Shown here: piece by piece, positions 1 to 12,249 of the stretch
How the letters are laid out: every line of letters begins with the position of its first letter
How positions within the stretch are numbered: position 1 is the first letter of the stretch
Assembly: GCA_963965975.1 (NCBI GenBank)
Contig: OZ014414.1
Span: 6,361,501-6,425,500, forward strand
Direction: 5' to 3'
DNA: 64,000 nucleotides
From: Xestospongia bergquistia
Lineage: Eukaryota; Porifera; Demospongiae; Haplosclerida; Petrosiidae
The notes under the pieces: generated by a model
Told to the model about the DNA's origin: nothing
The model's database searches: none
Seen by the model: the letters and a program-made list of their open reading frames with translations, nothing else
Made by a program: the position numbers and the translations under genes

Positions 1-182
1 AAAGTATCACGATCTCTTCTTGGACAGACAGCTCTTCACAGTGGTTAGGCATTTAGTGGGCTCATAACCTGTTAGAATTTACTGAATAACGAAAATGGAA
101 TAAACAGATAAACTGACAGAACTTATATATACAACAGAATGTTAAGAGTTCCAGAATGTTCTCAAGCAAGTTCTAGCAGACT
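1..182 (-). mobile_element. Edge of a copia-like LTR retrotransposon (fossil)
   Basis: Read on the minus strand, about 110 bases (roughly 70-182) look like an LTR: a TG start, a TATATAAG box and a CA end. They are followed directly by GGTTATGAGCCC (plus 58-69), which resembles the primer-binding site placed after the LTR in many copia-type elements. The internal part would lie left of base 1, outside the window, so the element cannot be judged whole or broken. The family is inferred from the LTR/primer-site junction only. Confidence 0.4.
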
Positions 183-197
183 GAAAAACCACGTGCA

Positions 198-200
<3 letters not shown>

Positions 201-257
<57 letters not shown>

Positions 258-258
258 C
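201..258. repeat. (CT)n-(TA)n microsatellite
   Basis: About 34 bases of CT repeats followed by about 24 bases of AT repeats. Confidence 0.95.
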
Positions 259-472
259 ATAAACAATTACTAATTAATTAATAATCATTAATAATGATAA
301 AGTCAATTTACTATTACAAAAGGATATTCAATGAATCAAATAATAATAAAGATGGAGGAGATGGTGTTTGTACTTTAGTTGATGTTTGAATGGTAGGTGG
401 CAGTGATGAAGTGGATGATAAAAACAGTTGGACTGTGGACAAAATCGATGATAAAGACAGCTGGTTAGGAGT

Positions 473-822
473 TTATATTTGGACTAAAGTTGATCGAATG
501 GTAGGAGGTAGTAATGATTGAGATGTTTGGATAGTAGAGGGTAATGTGACAGTGCATGACACATACAATGGATATTTGTTTGTTTGTTGTGATGTAATAT
601 TGCAAACTGAGGTAGATGGATGTGAGATATAGTTAAGGTATGCATTTCCTAAAAAATAAGAAAAACATGTTGCTATACTGGTATAGATAGATTTGTTTTT
701 GTGATATAATTACCTTCTTTATTATCATGCTCTTGTGGATCATCTAGTTCAAGAAAGTAGCCATCTCCATCAAGCTTATGAATTGCAATGTCTGCTGTCA
801 AAATCCTTGGTCTTTTTGCCAT
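473..822 (-). CDS. Small two-exon reading, piggyBac-like N-terminus
   Basis: ATG at 822. Exon 1 (822-714) encodes MAKRPRILTADIAIHKLDGD, then YFLELDDPQE. A consensus donor follows (GTAATT), and an acceptor (TTTTTTAG) lies before exon 2 (648-473). The phases fit and give 94 codons plus a stop. Exon 2 is Ser/Thr/Pro-rich. A basic start followed by an acidic YFLELDDP stretch recalls the N-termini of piggyBac-type transposases and their derivatives; that is inference, and no catalytic part is present. A related peptide (DRDDYFLELNDP) is encoded on the plus strand near 41670, so this is probably a dispersed element fragment rather than a host gene. Confidence 0.4.
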
Positions 823-1920
823 GTATAATTTACTATATAGTAGATTGATATTTATATTCTAATATTTTTAATTTATGTTGTGTGTTTTGTGCAGTATTCA
901 TACATATTGATAGTCATATAATTAAAATACTAGAGTACCACTCATCAAATGCAAACAGTAGTCTCCTTTTACAGTGCAGATCAAGTTCTTTGCTAAAATA
1001 TTGGTGATAGCTTTCATATTTTAGATGAGTTAGACCTACCACAAATCTTAGACACATTCGAAAGTGATCATTATCAAAGTGTTTTGCAAGCACTTTCTCT
1101 GTCTTCTCTTACTTAGTTATCCACAATTTGGCTAGAAATTCCTAGATTCTCAAGTCAAGAAACTGATAAATCTCCATGTTATAAATAGTGAATGCTGTTA
1201 TTAATCCAAGATAGCCTTTTTGCACTGACAGATGAAGACACTGATGAAGTTCGTCTGAAGAAACTGTTCTTATATTGTTTTCTTTTAGGGTGAGATGAGC
1301 AAATTTAAAAATTACTTTGAAAGGAGTATCAAAGTTTGATGGTTAATAATGCAGACTATCCAAATCATCTTTATTTTCATCGTCTTTTGATAGTTTGGAC
1401 AATAAAATTCTCAAATAATTCTGTGAGAGTTGTTGGTAACTGTGCATCTAAGACACAGTAAATGAGATCACTCTGAAACAGATTATTAGTACATAACCCA
1501 ATAACTAGATCGATGTTACCTTGTACTTTAAGATCTTAGATAATTTTATCTGCTAAAAGTAGTAGCGACGTAGTCTGTCAGTCTGTGTGTGTCTGTTACC
1601 CGAGCAAATGGCTTTGAACTGCTTTAACTCAGCAAACACGGCACTGGAGCGTCACACGAACAAAAAGCTTTCTGAAAAACATTTGAAAAAAAACACAGCT
1701 TTCAGTGAAGACTCGAAATTCAATAAAAACCTCCTGTATACAGCTTATGACATTTTCTAACTTTTTAAGTGAGAATTTTTGCCAAAATACTTCTTTGGAA
1801 AGTTATGACAGTTTTACTAAATTTTAACAGTTATCCTTGTCGATACATTGAGCGCGAACTAAAAATACTAGCACCATAGCTGTCATTGTAGAATCACTAA
1901 CTTTTACTAAGAAGTTGGAA
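823..1920. other. No gene seen
   Basis: Stop-rich in all frames. Bases 1565-1700 contain TGTCTGT-type simple sequence and a block with more CG dinucleotides (TTACCCGAGCAAATGG and CACGGCACTGGAGCG). It may be a repeat or a promoter remnant; I could not match it elsewhere in the window. Confidence 0.4.
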
Positions 1921-2196
1921 ATTGCCCCTACAGTAGAATTGTTTGACAAGAACTCAACTCTCACAGCATTTTTGTATCAAGGGATAAGTACTCTAATGGT
2001 ACACCAGCAATGAATCAAATTCAATGTGTTTTTCCATCTGGGTGATTGCTGTAACGACAGAATGTTGAATTTTTGTACTTTTGTCAACTAAATCATATCA
2101 GTACTGTTTCTAATTAGTCTTTGGTAAAGGTTTACATTGGCATACTATTGTTTATATTGCTGTTGTTTATTTATTTATTTAAGGGTAAAGAGAAAC

Positions 2197-3074
2197 ATGG
2201 CCAAGCCAAATCTCAGCAAAGGTTCTGCTGCTACTGCTGAGGTGACTCAAAGGACTGTTGCAGGTTAGTCAGAACTCCACTCTTCTGATTATTTACTTGT
2301 AAGTGTTTAGCTTTCAAGAAAGCTACATATGGGGAATTAATTGACCTTTTTGAACAATCAGATAATGCTGAACAACTCCTCTCTAATTTTCTAATTTCTT
2401 TTCCTGATATGAAATCTCAGATTGGACGGACTGACCGTTTTTGGGACACAGTGAAAAGATTGGCTGCTCCATCCCAGCCATCATTAACAGGAAAAATTGC
2501 TTCAGAAGGAACACAACTTAGCCATTACAGAAGCAAGACTTGGGAACCTCGTATAAGAAACAAAACAGGTTTGTGGTGGCTTTATAACGTTTCTCTTGTT
2601 TATTTCCCATATGTAGGTTCTGACTTTACATTTCTTCTCGAATTGAATGAATATGGCTTAGATGAAGAATTGTTAACTGCAGTTTTTGACAAATTCTATC
2701 AGGAACAGCTGTGGTATTTGAAAGGTGTTCCATGTGTTGCCTTTTATCAAAAGCGGCACACTTTTCTAAAGAAATGGTCAGTAACTTCTAAGCTAACGAA
2801 TGCCACAATCGGAAAATTTTACATGTCAATTGACAAGAATTTATCAAGCAAAGGATTATGTGTTGATTACGTACATAAATTTATCGACAAACTTTGTAAA
2901 CGTGGAAAACATGATGAACTAGTGCCGTATGGAATGGACAGACAAGTTATTGAAACAAGAGCTGCACACATGGATTTAGAAGAATGTACTGATCATGCAG
3001 AGAATTTGATGTTGAAAGTTAGTGATTTGATGAAACAGCTTGCTGTGTCAAGTAAAAGACTACATACAAGTTAG
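2197..3074 (+). CDS. Three-exon gene inside the inverted-repeat element, function unknown
   Basis: Exons 2197-2263, 2311-2568 and 2617-3074 join in phase (67+258+458 bases) to give 260 residues and a stop. The start is ATG in MAKPNLSKGSAATAE. The second intron is only 48 bases, a multiple of three without a stop, so an unspliced reading is also open; splicing gives NKTG-SDFTFLLELNEYG. The protein is basic and mostly helical by composition, ending in MDLEECTDHAENLML and VSDLMKQLAVSSKRL. No domain is recognised. The first exon lies within the left inverted repeat, so the gene's promoter probably belongs to the element. It could be an element-encoded accessory or DNA-binding protein. Confidence 0.6.
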
Positions 3075-3542
3075 CGTCTCCTCTCAGCCTTCTGGGACAA
3101 CCTTTCACCTCTTAGCCCAATTACTAACTGTAAACAATCATGCATTGCTATAAAAAGCGTGACTTTTTTGCCTAGTTTCATACAGCTGATGAAGACCTTT
3201 GGCTGAAACGTTCTGTACTTTTTTCAGAATATATTTTATCACGTTCATAAAGCTCAAATAATCTTTCTTCTTACAAACATGAATAACGTTGTAAAGAACT
3301 CCCAACTTCATGCAGTATTTCAGTCTGAAGACAGACTTTATGGAGACAACAAGAAGATAAACCATTGTCTTCATAAAAAGTCAGAGGTTTTGTATGAGAG
3401 ATAGTTTAAGGAGTCAGCGAGTGATAGCGATGCCTAGTTTCCTTTTTTGAGTTCTGGAGCAGCTTTAATGAAAGAAAAGTTATATGTGTATGCTCAGAAC
3501 AATCTTCCAGGCAGAATTTATTGGGATCCGCCTTAGCCAGAA

Positions 3543-4315
3543 GTGAGAAAGGTACTTGCTGAATTACAGCCCAGCAATGACCTTTGTGAGTCAATTCTTG
3601 AATTGAATGATTATCTGACAACAGGGCTACCTAATTTACATCAAGTGGTTCGTTCTAATTTGGTTGAAGTGAAAAAGAACAAGACTATGAAATGGCTGGA
3701 TAGTCTTCCAGATGACCACCAAGGAAAAGTGATTGACTTAGCAGTTGAATCAAGGCAAGCTGTTAGAAGGGAGCACGTTGAAGCAGAGAAAGAAGTAGCA
3801 AAGAGAAGACAAGAACACTTGATTAACTCTCATTTACGTCACAAAGCTATGAAGAGAAATCAAAATTATAGAGAGATCAGCTGTCTCAACTGCACTTGGT
3901 AACAACTTCCAGAGAACTTCATGAGATACTTTCAGACATAAAGAGTAAGTCAGCAACTCCCACACAAAAGAAGATGGAAAAAAGATCCTTTTAAAGTGGA
4001 CAAGTAAAATTGATGAAAAAGCTCCTTGGACAAAGTATTCATATTTCATTTAGTCGTTCAGGTAGACAGCGACCTTTATGTAAGGTTATTCAAGAGCTGA
4101 GTGATTATATTAATCAGGATCCCTCTTCCGCTGAATTTTCAACTTACATTGAGGATGCTAGTGCTCTTGTTGGGAAGCATATTAGTCACAAATTCGAGTT
4201 AGAAGATACAAACGACGTAAAATGGTACAATGGTATGGTGGTAGATTATGATACATACACTAAAGCCCATGAAGTTTTGTATGATGAAGAGGAAGAATCC
4301 TGTTTCTTGATTTGA
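3543..4315 (+). pseudogene. Downstream coding remnants: helical region and Tudor-like tail
   Basis: Two open stretches. The first (3543-3902) encodes LCESILELNDYLTTGLPNL, TMKWLDSLPDDHQGKVIDLA and a Lys/Arg/Glu-rich helix. The second (4010-4315) encodes a small beta-type tail: VGKHISHKFELE, then KWYNGMVVDYDTYTKAHEVL and YDEEEESCFL. That tail has the look of a Tudor/chromo-barrel module (WYNG.V...Y...H.V.YD..EE). The frames do not connect cleanly, so the region is decayed. It probably formed the C-terminal part of the same element-encoded protein system as 2197-3074. The WLDSLP plus basic helix plus Tudor-like layout is one I associate with transposon-linked genes in cnidarians and fish; this is from memory. 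Confidence 0.45.
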
Positions 4316-5091
4316 TCCTTAATTTACTCAATGAAGACTTGAAAGTACTTGCATAATTTCATCTTTGTAAATAACCACAATAATCTTTAATTAATTGATA
4401 AGATTTTTTGATGTTATGTCAGTTAAAAAGCAACATGTATAATCTAGTTCTTTTAATACTGCTTCAACTTCATTTTATATTTTAGTGAATTGTTCATTTA
4501 ACTTTGCAATCAGTTCTGCATAGCGCTTCATTTCCAAACGTAATGCTTGAACTTCATATAAACAAAATGTTCCAGAAGTTTCAACTGCATACAACCTAAA
4601 CAATTCAATAATATAGTGCCATACTGATTTCTAATTGAATTTTGTCACCCATAATAACACAATTAAAATTTAGGAGGTGTGGCTTAGGAGGGGTGTTTAC
4701 TATACACAGAGGTATGGAAATGGACAAATCACACTGTGTCAAAAATTCTCTATAATCACTGTCCATTATGTTCTACTACAAGTGAGATCACGTACTGGCT
4801 GAACATGGTGGCTTGGCTATACTTCTCTTTACCATGAAATAAATAAAGAACAGCAATATAAACAATAGTATGCCAATCTAAACCTTTACCAAACACTAAT
4901 TGGAAACAGTACTGATATGATTTAGTTGACAAAAGTACAAAAATTCAACATTCTGTCATTACAGCAATCACCCAGATGGAAAACACATTGTATTTGATTC
5001 ATTGCTGGTGTACCATTAGAGTACTTATCTCTTGATATAAAAATGCTGTGAGGGTCGGGTTCTTGTCAAGCACTTCTACTGTAGGGGCAAT

Positions 5092-5920
5092 AATGTCACC
5101 CTTGATCATGCTTCATATACAGTTAGCACCAATCAACACTGGTAAATAAACAATTTTATGTGCTAGAATTATCACCTGATATCCTCGACCTTTCAGCCAC
5201 TATCAAAACGAACTCGTTCTTGAACAAAGATAAGGACTGACCCAAGAGAGAAATGAGCAATTTTAACCCTTTGTTCACCAACATTACAATTAAGTGCTGT
5301 GCTGCTCTACTAGAATTTTTACTGGAGCTGGAGCATTCGTTTAGAAAGGTAAGCATGCTGAGATCCTAATCTTTCCATATCATGAACATCAGTTTTTCAC
5401 ATTAGAAGCCCTATCAAATGATTTTATATATTATTGGACAAGTACAAAGCTTAGCATGGCAACAAAAAACAGTAACACAACAGAACGTCACTCAAACATT
5501 AATTAAAGTTTAATTGGTATTTAGGTCACTCCCACTATAATTAATTCACATAATAAAAGTTCAATAACTGATAAAAACTAAAGCAAAATTTTTGGACTTG
5601 CAAGGTAATTTTGAATGGTACAAGCCATTTCTCTGTAGATGATTCATAACCAAAGATATAATACTGAGTTATTGCTCATCTCAACATGAACAGACTACAA
5701 ATATATACAAGTTAATTACATTTTGATAATCTGTTATTTTTGGACCTAGCAATTTGCATCTGGCATACAAATTTTAAATAAGTTATTTGTTTTATTTTGA
5801 CAACTTTTTATTTTAACTAATAAGAAATAGAAAAATTAGCTAGAACAAATTTAATGTCTTCTCAATCAGAATAAATATGGTTGATCATAAGTCCTGACTG
5901 GTTAGTCAGCTGACATTAAG
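5092..5920. other. No gene seen
   Basis: AT-rich and stop-rich. A 66-codon minus-strand frame at 5156-5356 has no recognisable motif and is not called. Confidence 0.5.
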
Positions 5921-6104
5921 GGTGGTTCTTGGTGTAACTTCACTCTGATGACATCATCATTAAATGACAGGTAGTGATATCATTATATATGATGACATCA
6001 TCTAAATCCATCACCTACACCCTAAACCAAACCTTATGACACATAGTGATGTCGTCATCATAGTACAAGTTACATCATCATAGAAGTTACACCAAGAAGG
6101 ACCC
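5921..6104. mobile_element. MITE, copy 1 of a pair
   Basis: About 184 bases with inverted ends (GGTTCTTGGTGTAACTTC at the left; GAAGTTACACCAAGAAGGACC at the right) and an internal run of TGATGACATCATC palindromes. A nearly identical copy lies at 62188-62370. It has no coding capacity, so it is a non-autonomous element. Confidence 0.85.
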
Positions 6105-6537
6105 GACATTTATTTGTATTAAAAATAATGCTTTTTAGTTTGTGTAAAAGGAATTTTGAAATGACTTGTTGATTATAATGAAATAATGATATTAAAGTAA
6201 TATTATATGTATTAAAGCAATCATGATATAATATAATACAGTATAGTACTGATGTTCAGTGGAGTATTCCATAAACGTTTATAAAATCCATTTGTGCAAA
6301 TAAATAGACAATCATAAGTATAATGAAATAATGATATTAAGGCCACTGCAATTAAATTTATAGTTTCCTGTTTCAGACGCGGGTAGGAAGCGGGCGGGCG
6401 CAAAGTCTATTATTAGAACAGTGTTTTTATTATAGCCTTACCACAAAGCCATAAAAAATAATTGTACCATGCAATGAGAAAAGAAATTGAAGAGAAAAAA
6501 GAATAAAAAGAGAAAAGACAATATAAAAATATTTTAG

Positions 6538-9500
6538 CTATTTTTTCCTTATGGGTTCCTTGTTGCTGCACTGTGGGTACTGATCATCTGATGTAAAAGG
6601 TTGATCTGCTGCACAATAAATGCAAATAGGGTCAAACTTTGCAGAATAATATAATTTCTCAATTGGATCGTAGCAATCATGGTCATGAACATCCACAAAC
6701 TGGAACTCTTCTGGTAGATTCAAATCTTTTAATGTTGCACCACATGTGTACAGGCCTTCATCTAAGAGGTCTTGTAAATAAATCCTTTGCTCCTTTGTAA
6801 GTTTATACTTTGAAAATATTAATCTCCAAAGATTACACTCTGTGCATTGTACCATAAGTTGGGTATTTTTGATATGTTGCACACTGGCATAATATGGAAG
6901 CTTTCTCTTAACTCTTTTCTTTTTACCTGAATCAGCTTTTAAAAAAAAAGGGCGATGTTCCTCACTTGTGGATGATCTGAAAACATGAGAGAATGGGAAA
7001 TAATGACCATCTTCTTGAGGAACAGGATGAGGAATATGGTGGAGGTTTTGAAAGATATTTAAAGGAAGACGTATTGGCTTGCAAATAGTACAGTCATCTT
7101 TTCCACACTTTAATATATATCAAAAGTATAATGACTACTCTGACAGCAGTGTGTGATAAACTCCATTACTGTAGGGTGCCGATCCATCGTCTCCTTCCTG
7201 TAGACTCCATTCTCTGTTAAGGTACTATCAAGTGCAATTATCGCAGACCAAAACTGACTTTGTTCATCAGTAGTCGCAGAGATAGACGGATGAATAAACT
7301 CATTGTGGAATTTTAAACGAGAGAAAAGGGTGCATAGTAGTACTTTCACTGAGGATAGACTATCATAATACGTTCCACGGGATTTTCCAACTATGATAAG
7401 GGGCTGTACGACTAGCACATAAGTAGTCTAGATCTAACTTCAGAAACAAACAGATTAACGACAGTTTTACAGAAAAGTAGGTTAGTCTGTGATCGGGACC
7501 ACCGTCCGAGTATAAAAAGAGAATAGGTTTGTTGAATGACGTAGACTGAAGGGTTTGATATAGCATGTCTGTATGGCGAAGATGGTTCAAACACAGCATT
7601 TTTTAATCCAACAAACACAGACCCTACATGTAATACAAAAATACCTCCATCATTACTGCACACACAGATAAAAAAAATATCACTCTTTATTCCACAAATA
7701 GGAAGGTGCACACTTGTTTACTGGACATAATAATTGTAAGAAATAATTTTCATAATGATGTAATATTTATTTTTTAGAATTTAACATACCATATAATTCA
7801 ATTTACATAAACTATATAATTTTGTTAAACAGCAACATACTTGTTAACACATCAATTTACATGTAACACAACTTAGTGATTTACATGAACACAACTAAAG
7901 TTAGTAATTTACATGTAACACAACACATCATAATTTACATGTAACACAACTTAGTGACACTCACAGGTCCATGTACTATAAATAATTCAGAAGCTAGCTG
8001 TACAGTGATAAACAAAGTTTCAGCGATTAAAAACATAGTTAAAATAGTAGTAAGTTAGCATTATTACAAGTAATTTTCCCCCATCTATGTACCAAAACTA
8101 CTTACCAGTAAACCATGAATCAGATATATCTTCAGGTATATTAACAACAAACGTAACCGAGGGGATCAACGAGAACTTTGTAAAATCATGATCTCCAACT
8201 TGCAATCGTTCGTCAATATGCACAGGTACATGCCTCCCTCTCTCAGTGGCCGCAACAGGGTAACCAGGCTCACCCACTTTAATCTTATGTTTATCGTCTA
8301 AACAGACGAATGCACAATATTCACGGACAGTTATGGAATACTCTCGCATATAGCGGAAGGAAGTAGATGCATAATGGGAGTCAACATGATGATGACGCCA
8401 TTGACATTGCTGTACATTGAACTTTAATTTAAACCTTCCAGTGTGTTGAAGAGCTTTAGTAGCAGTAGGAGTTTTAGGCCAAAACTGCAAACAAACCTAT
8501 TCATTGGAAGGTATAAGAGTATGAGGTGGACAACGTTGTTTGACTTGTTCGACCAAATCTCTGATAGAAATAGCACGTGCAAGATGAGTTATTAGATCAT
8601 GACGGCGATCATCTACTGCAGTACCAAGATCCTCATTCAAAAACGTTTGGCACTCATTCCAAAATACATCAAACCTGCTGTCTTGCCGTCCATTAGAAGC
8701 TCGAAGGTCTAAAACGATATCAGTATCTTCCATGTCAATGATCAGTTGAACTCATTCATCAATTGCTGATTGATCAAGGTTTGTAGATGATGAGTGGTCA
8801 CCTAAATAAAATTACATTACATTTAGTATGAGCAAAAATTAATACAATAATTATACATACATGTATACCATAAACTACGCAACACAGCAACATATCAATT
8901 TTACAAATATGATAACATGACATCTTACCAGTTAAGTCTTTGTAAAAAAAACTCAAAACAGCTGGCTTAACTGAAGACGATACTAGACCAAACTTTCGAT
9001 ACATAGCATTCCTCATTGCTCTTGTGTGATAAGTCGGAATGAGTTGTTTTGCTTGCTCAATAGCAGGTTGACTGTGTTCAAAACACTCGGTAACTTCTAT
9101 GTGGTCAGGCACCTTCCAGAGAAAGTGTAGATTACCAACATTACTGCCTGGCAAATACACAAGGAGTAAACATGGACATTTTAATCCAGTTGATATAAGA
9201 GAGTTCAGTACTCTGTGTTTTTGAACATTGTCATTTGGCAAGAGATCTGTTATGAAAACAGGTTGATAGATATCATGGGATACAACTTTCTCCTCAAATA
9301 CATATAATGAGAGTATGGTATCTTCTTCTGATGCTGTAATGAATTTAAGATGTAAGTTGGCAGAAAGGTCACGGACAGGAGTTAGTGATTTGTGGTTATT
9401 TTTTACTCTTTTATTCTTTGCAACGAGGTATTCCACATAACTAGATATACTGTGAAGAAGGGAGAGAAAGGTGGGTTTTAGTTCAACCCAGTGTGGCCTA

Positions 9501-10232
9501 TCCCAAAAACTGCAATGGAGGAGAGTTGAGAGTTCTAAAGCAAACTCACGCAGAGAATCAGATGACATATTCTTAGTTAATCTCTTCCTGTGTTTAGAAA
9601 GCTCTGGATTGTTATAATCAGTAAATGATTCAAAAACAGAAGGAATGGGCTGAGAACGTTGTTGAAATACATGTTGGTGATCATCAATATGCCAAAATAT
9701 ATCTCTCATGACAGTAACTAATCTTTTTCCCATTGGCAACTCTGATGTATTGAGGCTAACGGATGAAGAATTGAAGAATTGAACGAGATCATTAAATAGT
9801 TTGTCTTTCTTTGTTCGTTCCCTAATTGGTTCAATGAATATTGGAGGGGTGTATTCATTTACTTGTATTACTGATTTGAAGAGTAGTTGACAATGTTCCT
9901 GTTACACTGTCTATATTTACTGTATATTTTAAGAATGGACTAAAAGAATTCACCACAGCAACTAACAGAAGAGTAACATCGACAAGATCGAGAGTGTTCT
10001 TGTCCTTTCCTACTTGAGCTGACATCAATTCAAAATTACCTTGAAAATTACTGTCTGAAGAGATTCTAGGACGAACGGTTTCTGTGAAAAACCTTGATAT
10101 AGTCTGTTCCTGATCATCGACTTTCAATATTGTCCATGGAAGTAACGTCTTTCTACACAGGGATGCTGCTGCAGTATTGACCAAGTGAAGCATTGTAATT
10201 AGAAAAAGTGAGTGAAATTGCAGAAGAGACAA
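6538..10232 (-). pseudogene. Decayed DDE-type transposase with the SDGGPDHR motif
   Basis: In minus-strand order there are an N-terminal part (10232-9855 and 9739-8938, ending KDLTG at a GTAAGA donor), a middle part (8810-8102) with TAVDDRRHDLITHLA, the first acidic motif FVCLDDKHKIKVGEPG, and an exon end at DSWFTG/GTAAGT. The next part (7711-7110) has FLYSDGGPDHRLTYFSVKL, KLDLDYLCASRTAPYHSW and, in another frame, VERIM, which supplies the expected glutamate. The C-terminal zinc-binding part (about 7100-6538) shows CGKDDCTICKP and VQCTECNLWRL. Together these match a transposase family I know from corals, oysters and sponges. At least one stop and one frameshift (at the glutamate motif) make this copy inactive. 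Large introns include 7720-8095, which holds a short ATTTACATGTAACACAA tandem repeat. Confidence 0.75.
7847..7957. repeat. Short tandem repeat in transposase intron
   Basis: Four or five diverged copies of a unit close to AATTTACATGTAACACAACT, lying in a non-coding gap between two transposase exons. Confidence 0.7.
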
Positions 10233-10583
10233 AACTGAAATTAACTAAATACTTTGAAGATAGTTAGAGAGATCTAACCAAGTCACATGACTTACCAAAA
10301 ACGCTTAATGACTGGGCATCCAACTGGTTGAACAGCAACCGGACCAGACCGAGTAAAAGCAGCTGAGTTATGATTTAAGAGACGGAGGATGGCGAGTAAA
10401 ACGTCTAATAAGGTAGTTTAGTCGGTAATTAAGTAAATTAACGCCTGATTATCGAGAGAGACAACGCCACGAGGCTAATAATATACGATAATAAACGAAA
10501 TACACAAATAAGGAAAAATTTTGAAATTAGAAGCGGAGGAGTGCGGGCGGGAAACGGGAAACTATGAATTTAATTGCAGTGGC

Positions 10584-11449
10584 TTAAAGCAATATTATTA
10601 ATTATTATTACTATTATTATTGTTGTTGTTATTATTATAATAATAATATTAATAGTAATAATAATTTATACATTTTATTTAACTATTCTAACCCCGGAGA
10701 AATCACTTATCAATAACCTGACGTTAAGTGATTCATTGCCTTTAATTAATAAAAATTGATTATTCATTATCAAGATGGCGACTTTTGCACTGTTAGATAC
10801 TGTTGTTGTGATTTCTGATTCTATGGGTAATGTAACAACTTGCTGACAATTTCAAGAACGAAAATGATCAACTGTTAGTACTTTTACGGATGCATTTCTT
10901 TGTACGATTTATATAACATGTAATAATAATAGTGATTAAAGTAAGCAAGGTTTATTGCTTTGTAAAAATGTCAAATATTTTTGTAGAAATAAATCCATCC
11001 GCATAATTGTAGTAATTGACTTCATCTTTAATTTTCATAAGTTTCAGTCCTCTAGGTTTTTTTAATATTATAATTTGACGTCTCCAAAGGATTGCAGATA
11101 TTAAGGAATCAAACTACATTTCTGCAAAGTACTAGGATTTTAAAAAAAATTTAAAGTATGATCAATTATTAGAACAAGTATCTTCATGTGACTGCATCCA
11201 AAAAAGCCTGAAAAAAATTTCAGATATTTCTACCTTAAGTATCACTGAAATGAGAAGACGTAAGATTTACTCACAATTATTTAATATACTATACAATTAG
11301 TAAATGTATACATGTATTTTAGACAAACATTTATAAATACTTTATCATATTAAAATATGTCCTAATATGGTAACAATGTTATGTCTTATTTAATTGTAGT
11401 ATAATTGTATCTCTCTCTTTCTCTCTCTCATTCAAGTTTATTGATTGAG
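10584..11449. other. Intergenic, TTA-rich simple sequence at the left end
   Basis: Bases 10594-10670 are ATT/TTG trinucleotide repeats. The rest is AT-rich with a CT tract at 11411-11430 just before a kinase exon. No gene is supported. Confidence 0.6.
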
Positions 11450-12028
11450 GTGAATTTGGTGAAGTATACCAAGGTACAGCTGTTGATATTCTAGGTCAAG
11501 ATACAGGCCTCATCCCTGTGGCCATTAAAATACTGAGGGCAGGCAGTACAGCTGAAGATCAGAGGAAGTTCCTATCAGAAGCAGCTCTAATAAGGTAATC
11601 ATATTTTGTTTATATTCTATCAGTTCATTTCCCTCAATTATAGTAACTTCAATCCTCAAGACATTGTTAAGGTGTTAGAGGTGTGTCTTGATAATTATGT
11701 TGTTAGAGGTGTGTCTTGATTATTATGTTGGAATAATGCCAGGGGGTGACTTATTGAAATTCATAAGAGAAGCTAAACGAGAACATGTGAGTGTCACAAG
11801 ATAAATAAAATCACTTGATCTGATTGTACACTGTAAAAATAAATAAGTGATTTCCAACCAAACTTTTAGGTAAAATCTACTGCAACTCAGGCAACCCATT
11901 CAATGGATTATATTCACAGACATAAATACTAGTAATTGTAATCCATATATTTCTATGTAATTTTCAACTATTAAAATGTTTTTTTTTCTTTTAGGATGTT
12001 AACTTCACCTCCAGTCATCTAAGTAGTT
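11450..12028 (+). pseudogene. Receptor-type tyrosine kinase fragment, N-lobe to hinge
   Basis: Three exons fit splice rules: 11450-11594, 11644-11786 and 11995-about 12028. They encode the glycine loop (GEFGEVYQGTAVDILGQD), the ATP-binding lysine (PVAIKILRAG), helix C (KFLSEAALIR), then IVKVLEVCLD and the hinge GIMPGGDLLKFIREAKREH, and DVNFTSSHLSS. The GGDLL...REA form is typical of receptor tyrosine kinases of the ROS/ALK/insulin-receptor type. A 28-base tandem duplication (11675-11730) in exon 2 shifts the frame; a single unit would keep it open. The catalytic loop (HRD) expected next is absent. Upstream ectodomain exons are not seen. Confidence 0.65.
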
Positions 12029-12249
12029 TTCAACAATGGACTAAATAAATTTATATATACTACATGGTAAAATCACCTCCAATTGATTTTATAATCTTTA
12101 GCTATAAATGAGTGAAAACTGACTATCATGATTGTGTAATAATTACTATGTGTCATAACGAATATATGTTGTTAACTGTCATAATTATTAACACAACAAA
12201 TTGTTTTTAACAAAATGGGGCACAATTAATTTTATAGAACATTTTTAGT

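Larger units (their letters stand above)
1921..5091 (+). mobile_element. Unclassified element with ~285-base inverted terminal repeats
   Basis: Bases 1921-2207 and 4810-5091 are imperfect inverted copies over their whole length. The outer ends read ATTGCCCCTACAGTAGAA and its complement, and the inner ends reach the MAKP start codon region on the left. Between them are three plus-strand coding stretches. This arrangement suggests a DNA transposon of about 3.2 kb. No target-site duplication is clear and I recognise no transposase signature, so the superfamily is open. A segmental inverted duplication that happens to flank a gene is the alternative. Confidence 0.55.
6341..10583 (-). mobile_element. 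DNA transposon with TTAA flanks
   Basis: The left end begins GGCCACTGCAATTAAATTTA right after TTAA (6337-6340). The right end is its inverse (TAAATTCATAGTTTCCCG... read from the minus strand begins GCCACTGCAATTAAATTCAT) followed by TTAA (10584-10587). The element is about 4.24 kb and carries one multi-exon transposase gene on the minus strand. The outside flanks support insertion into a TTAA: the sequence ATAATGAAATAATGATATTAA occurs at 6175-6195 and again directly before the element. TTAA target use is known for piggyBac and Kolobok groups; the protein is not a piggyBac transposase that I recognise. Confidence 0.75.

Noticed and set aside
3138-3374. 78-codon minus-strand frame between the two coding parts of the 1.9-5.1 kb element
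   Set aside because: No motif. The plus strand here reads GATGAAGACCTTTGGCTGAA, a phrase I associate with repeat tails, so it is probably non-coding repeat.
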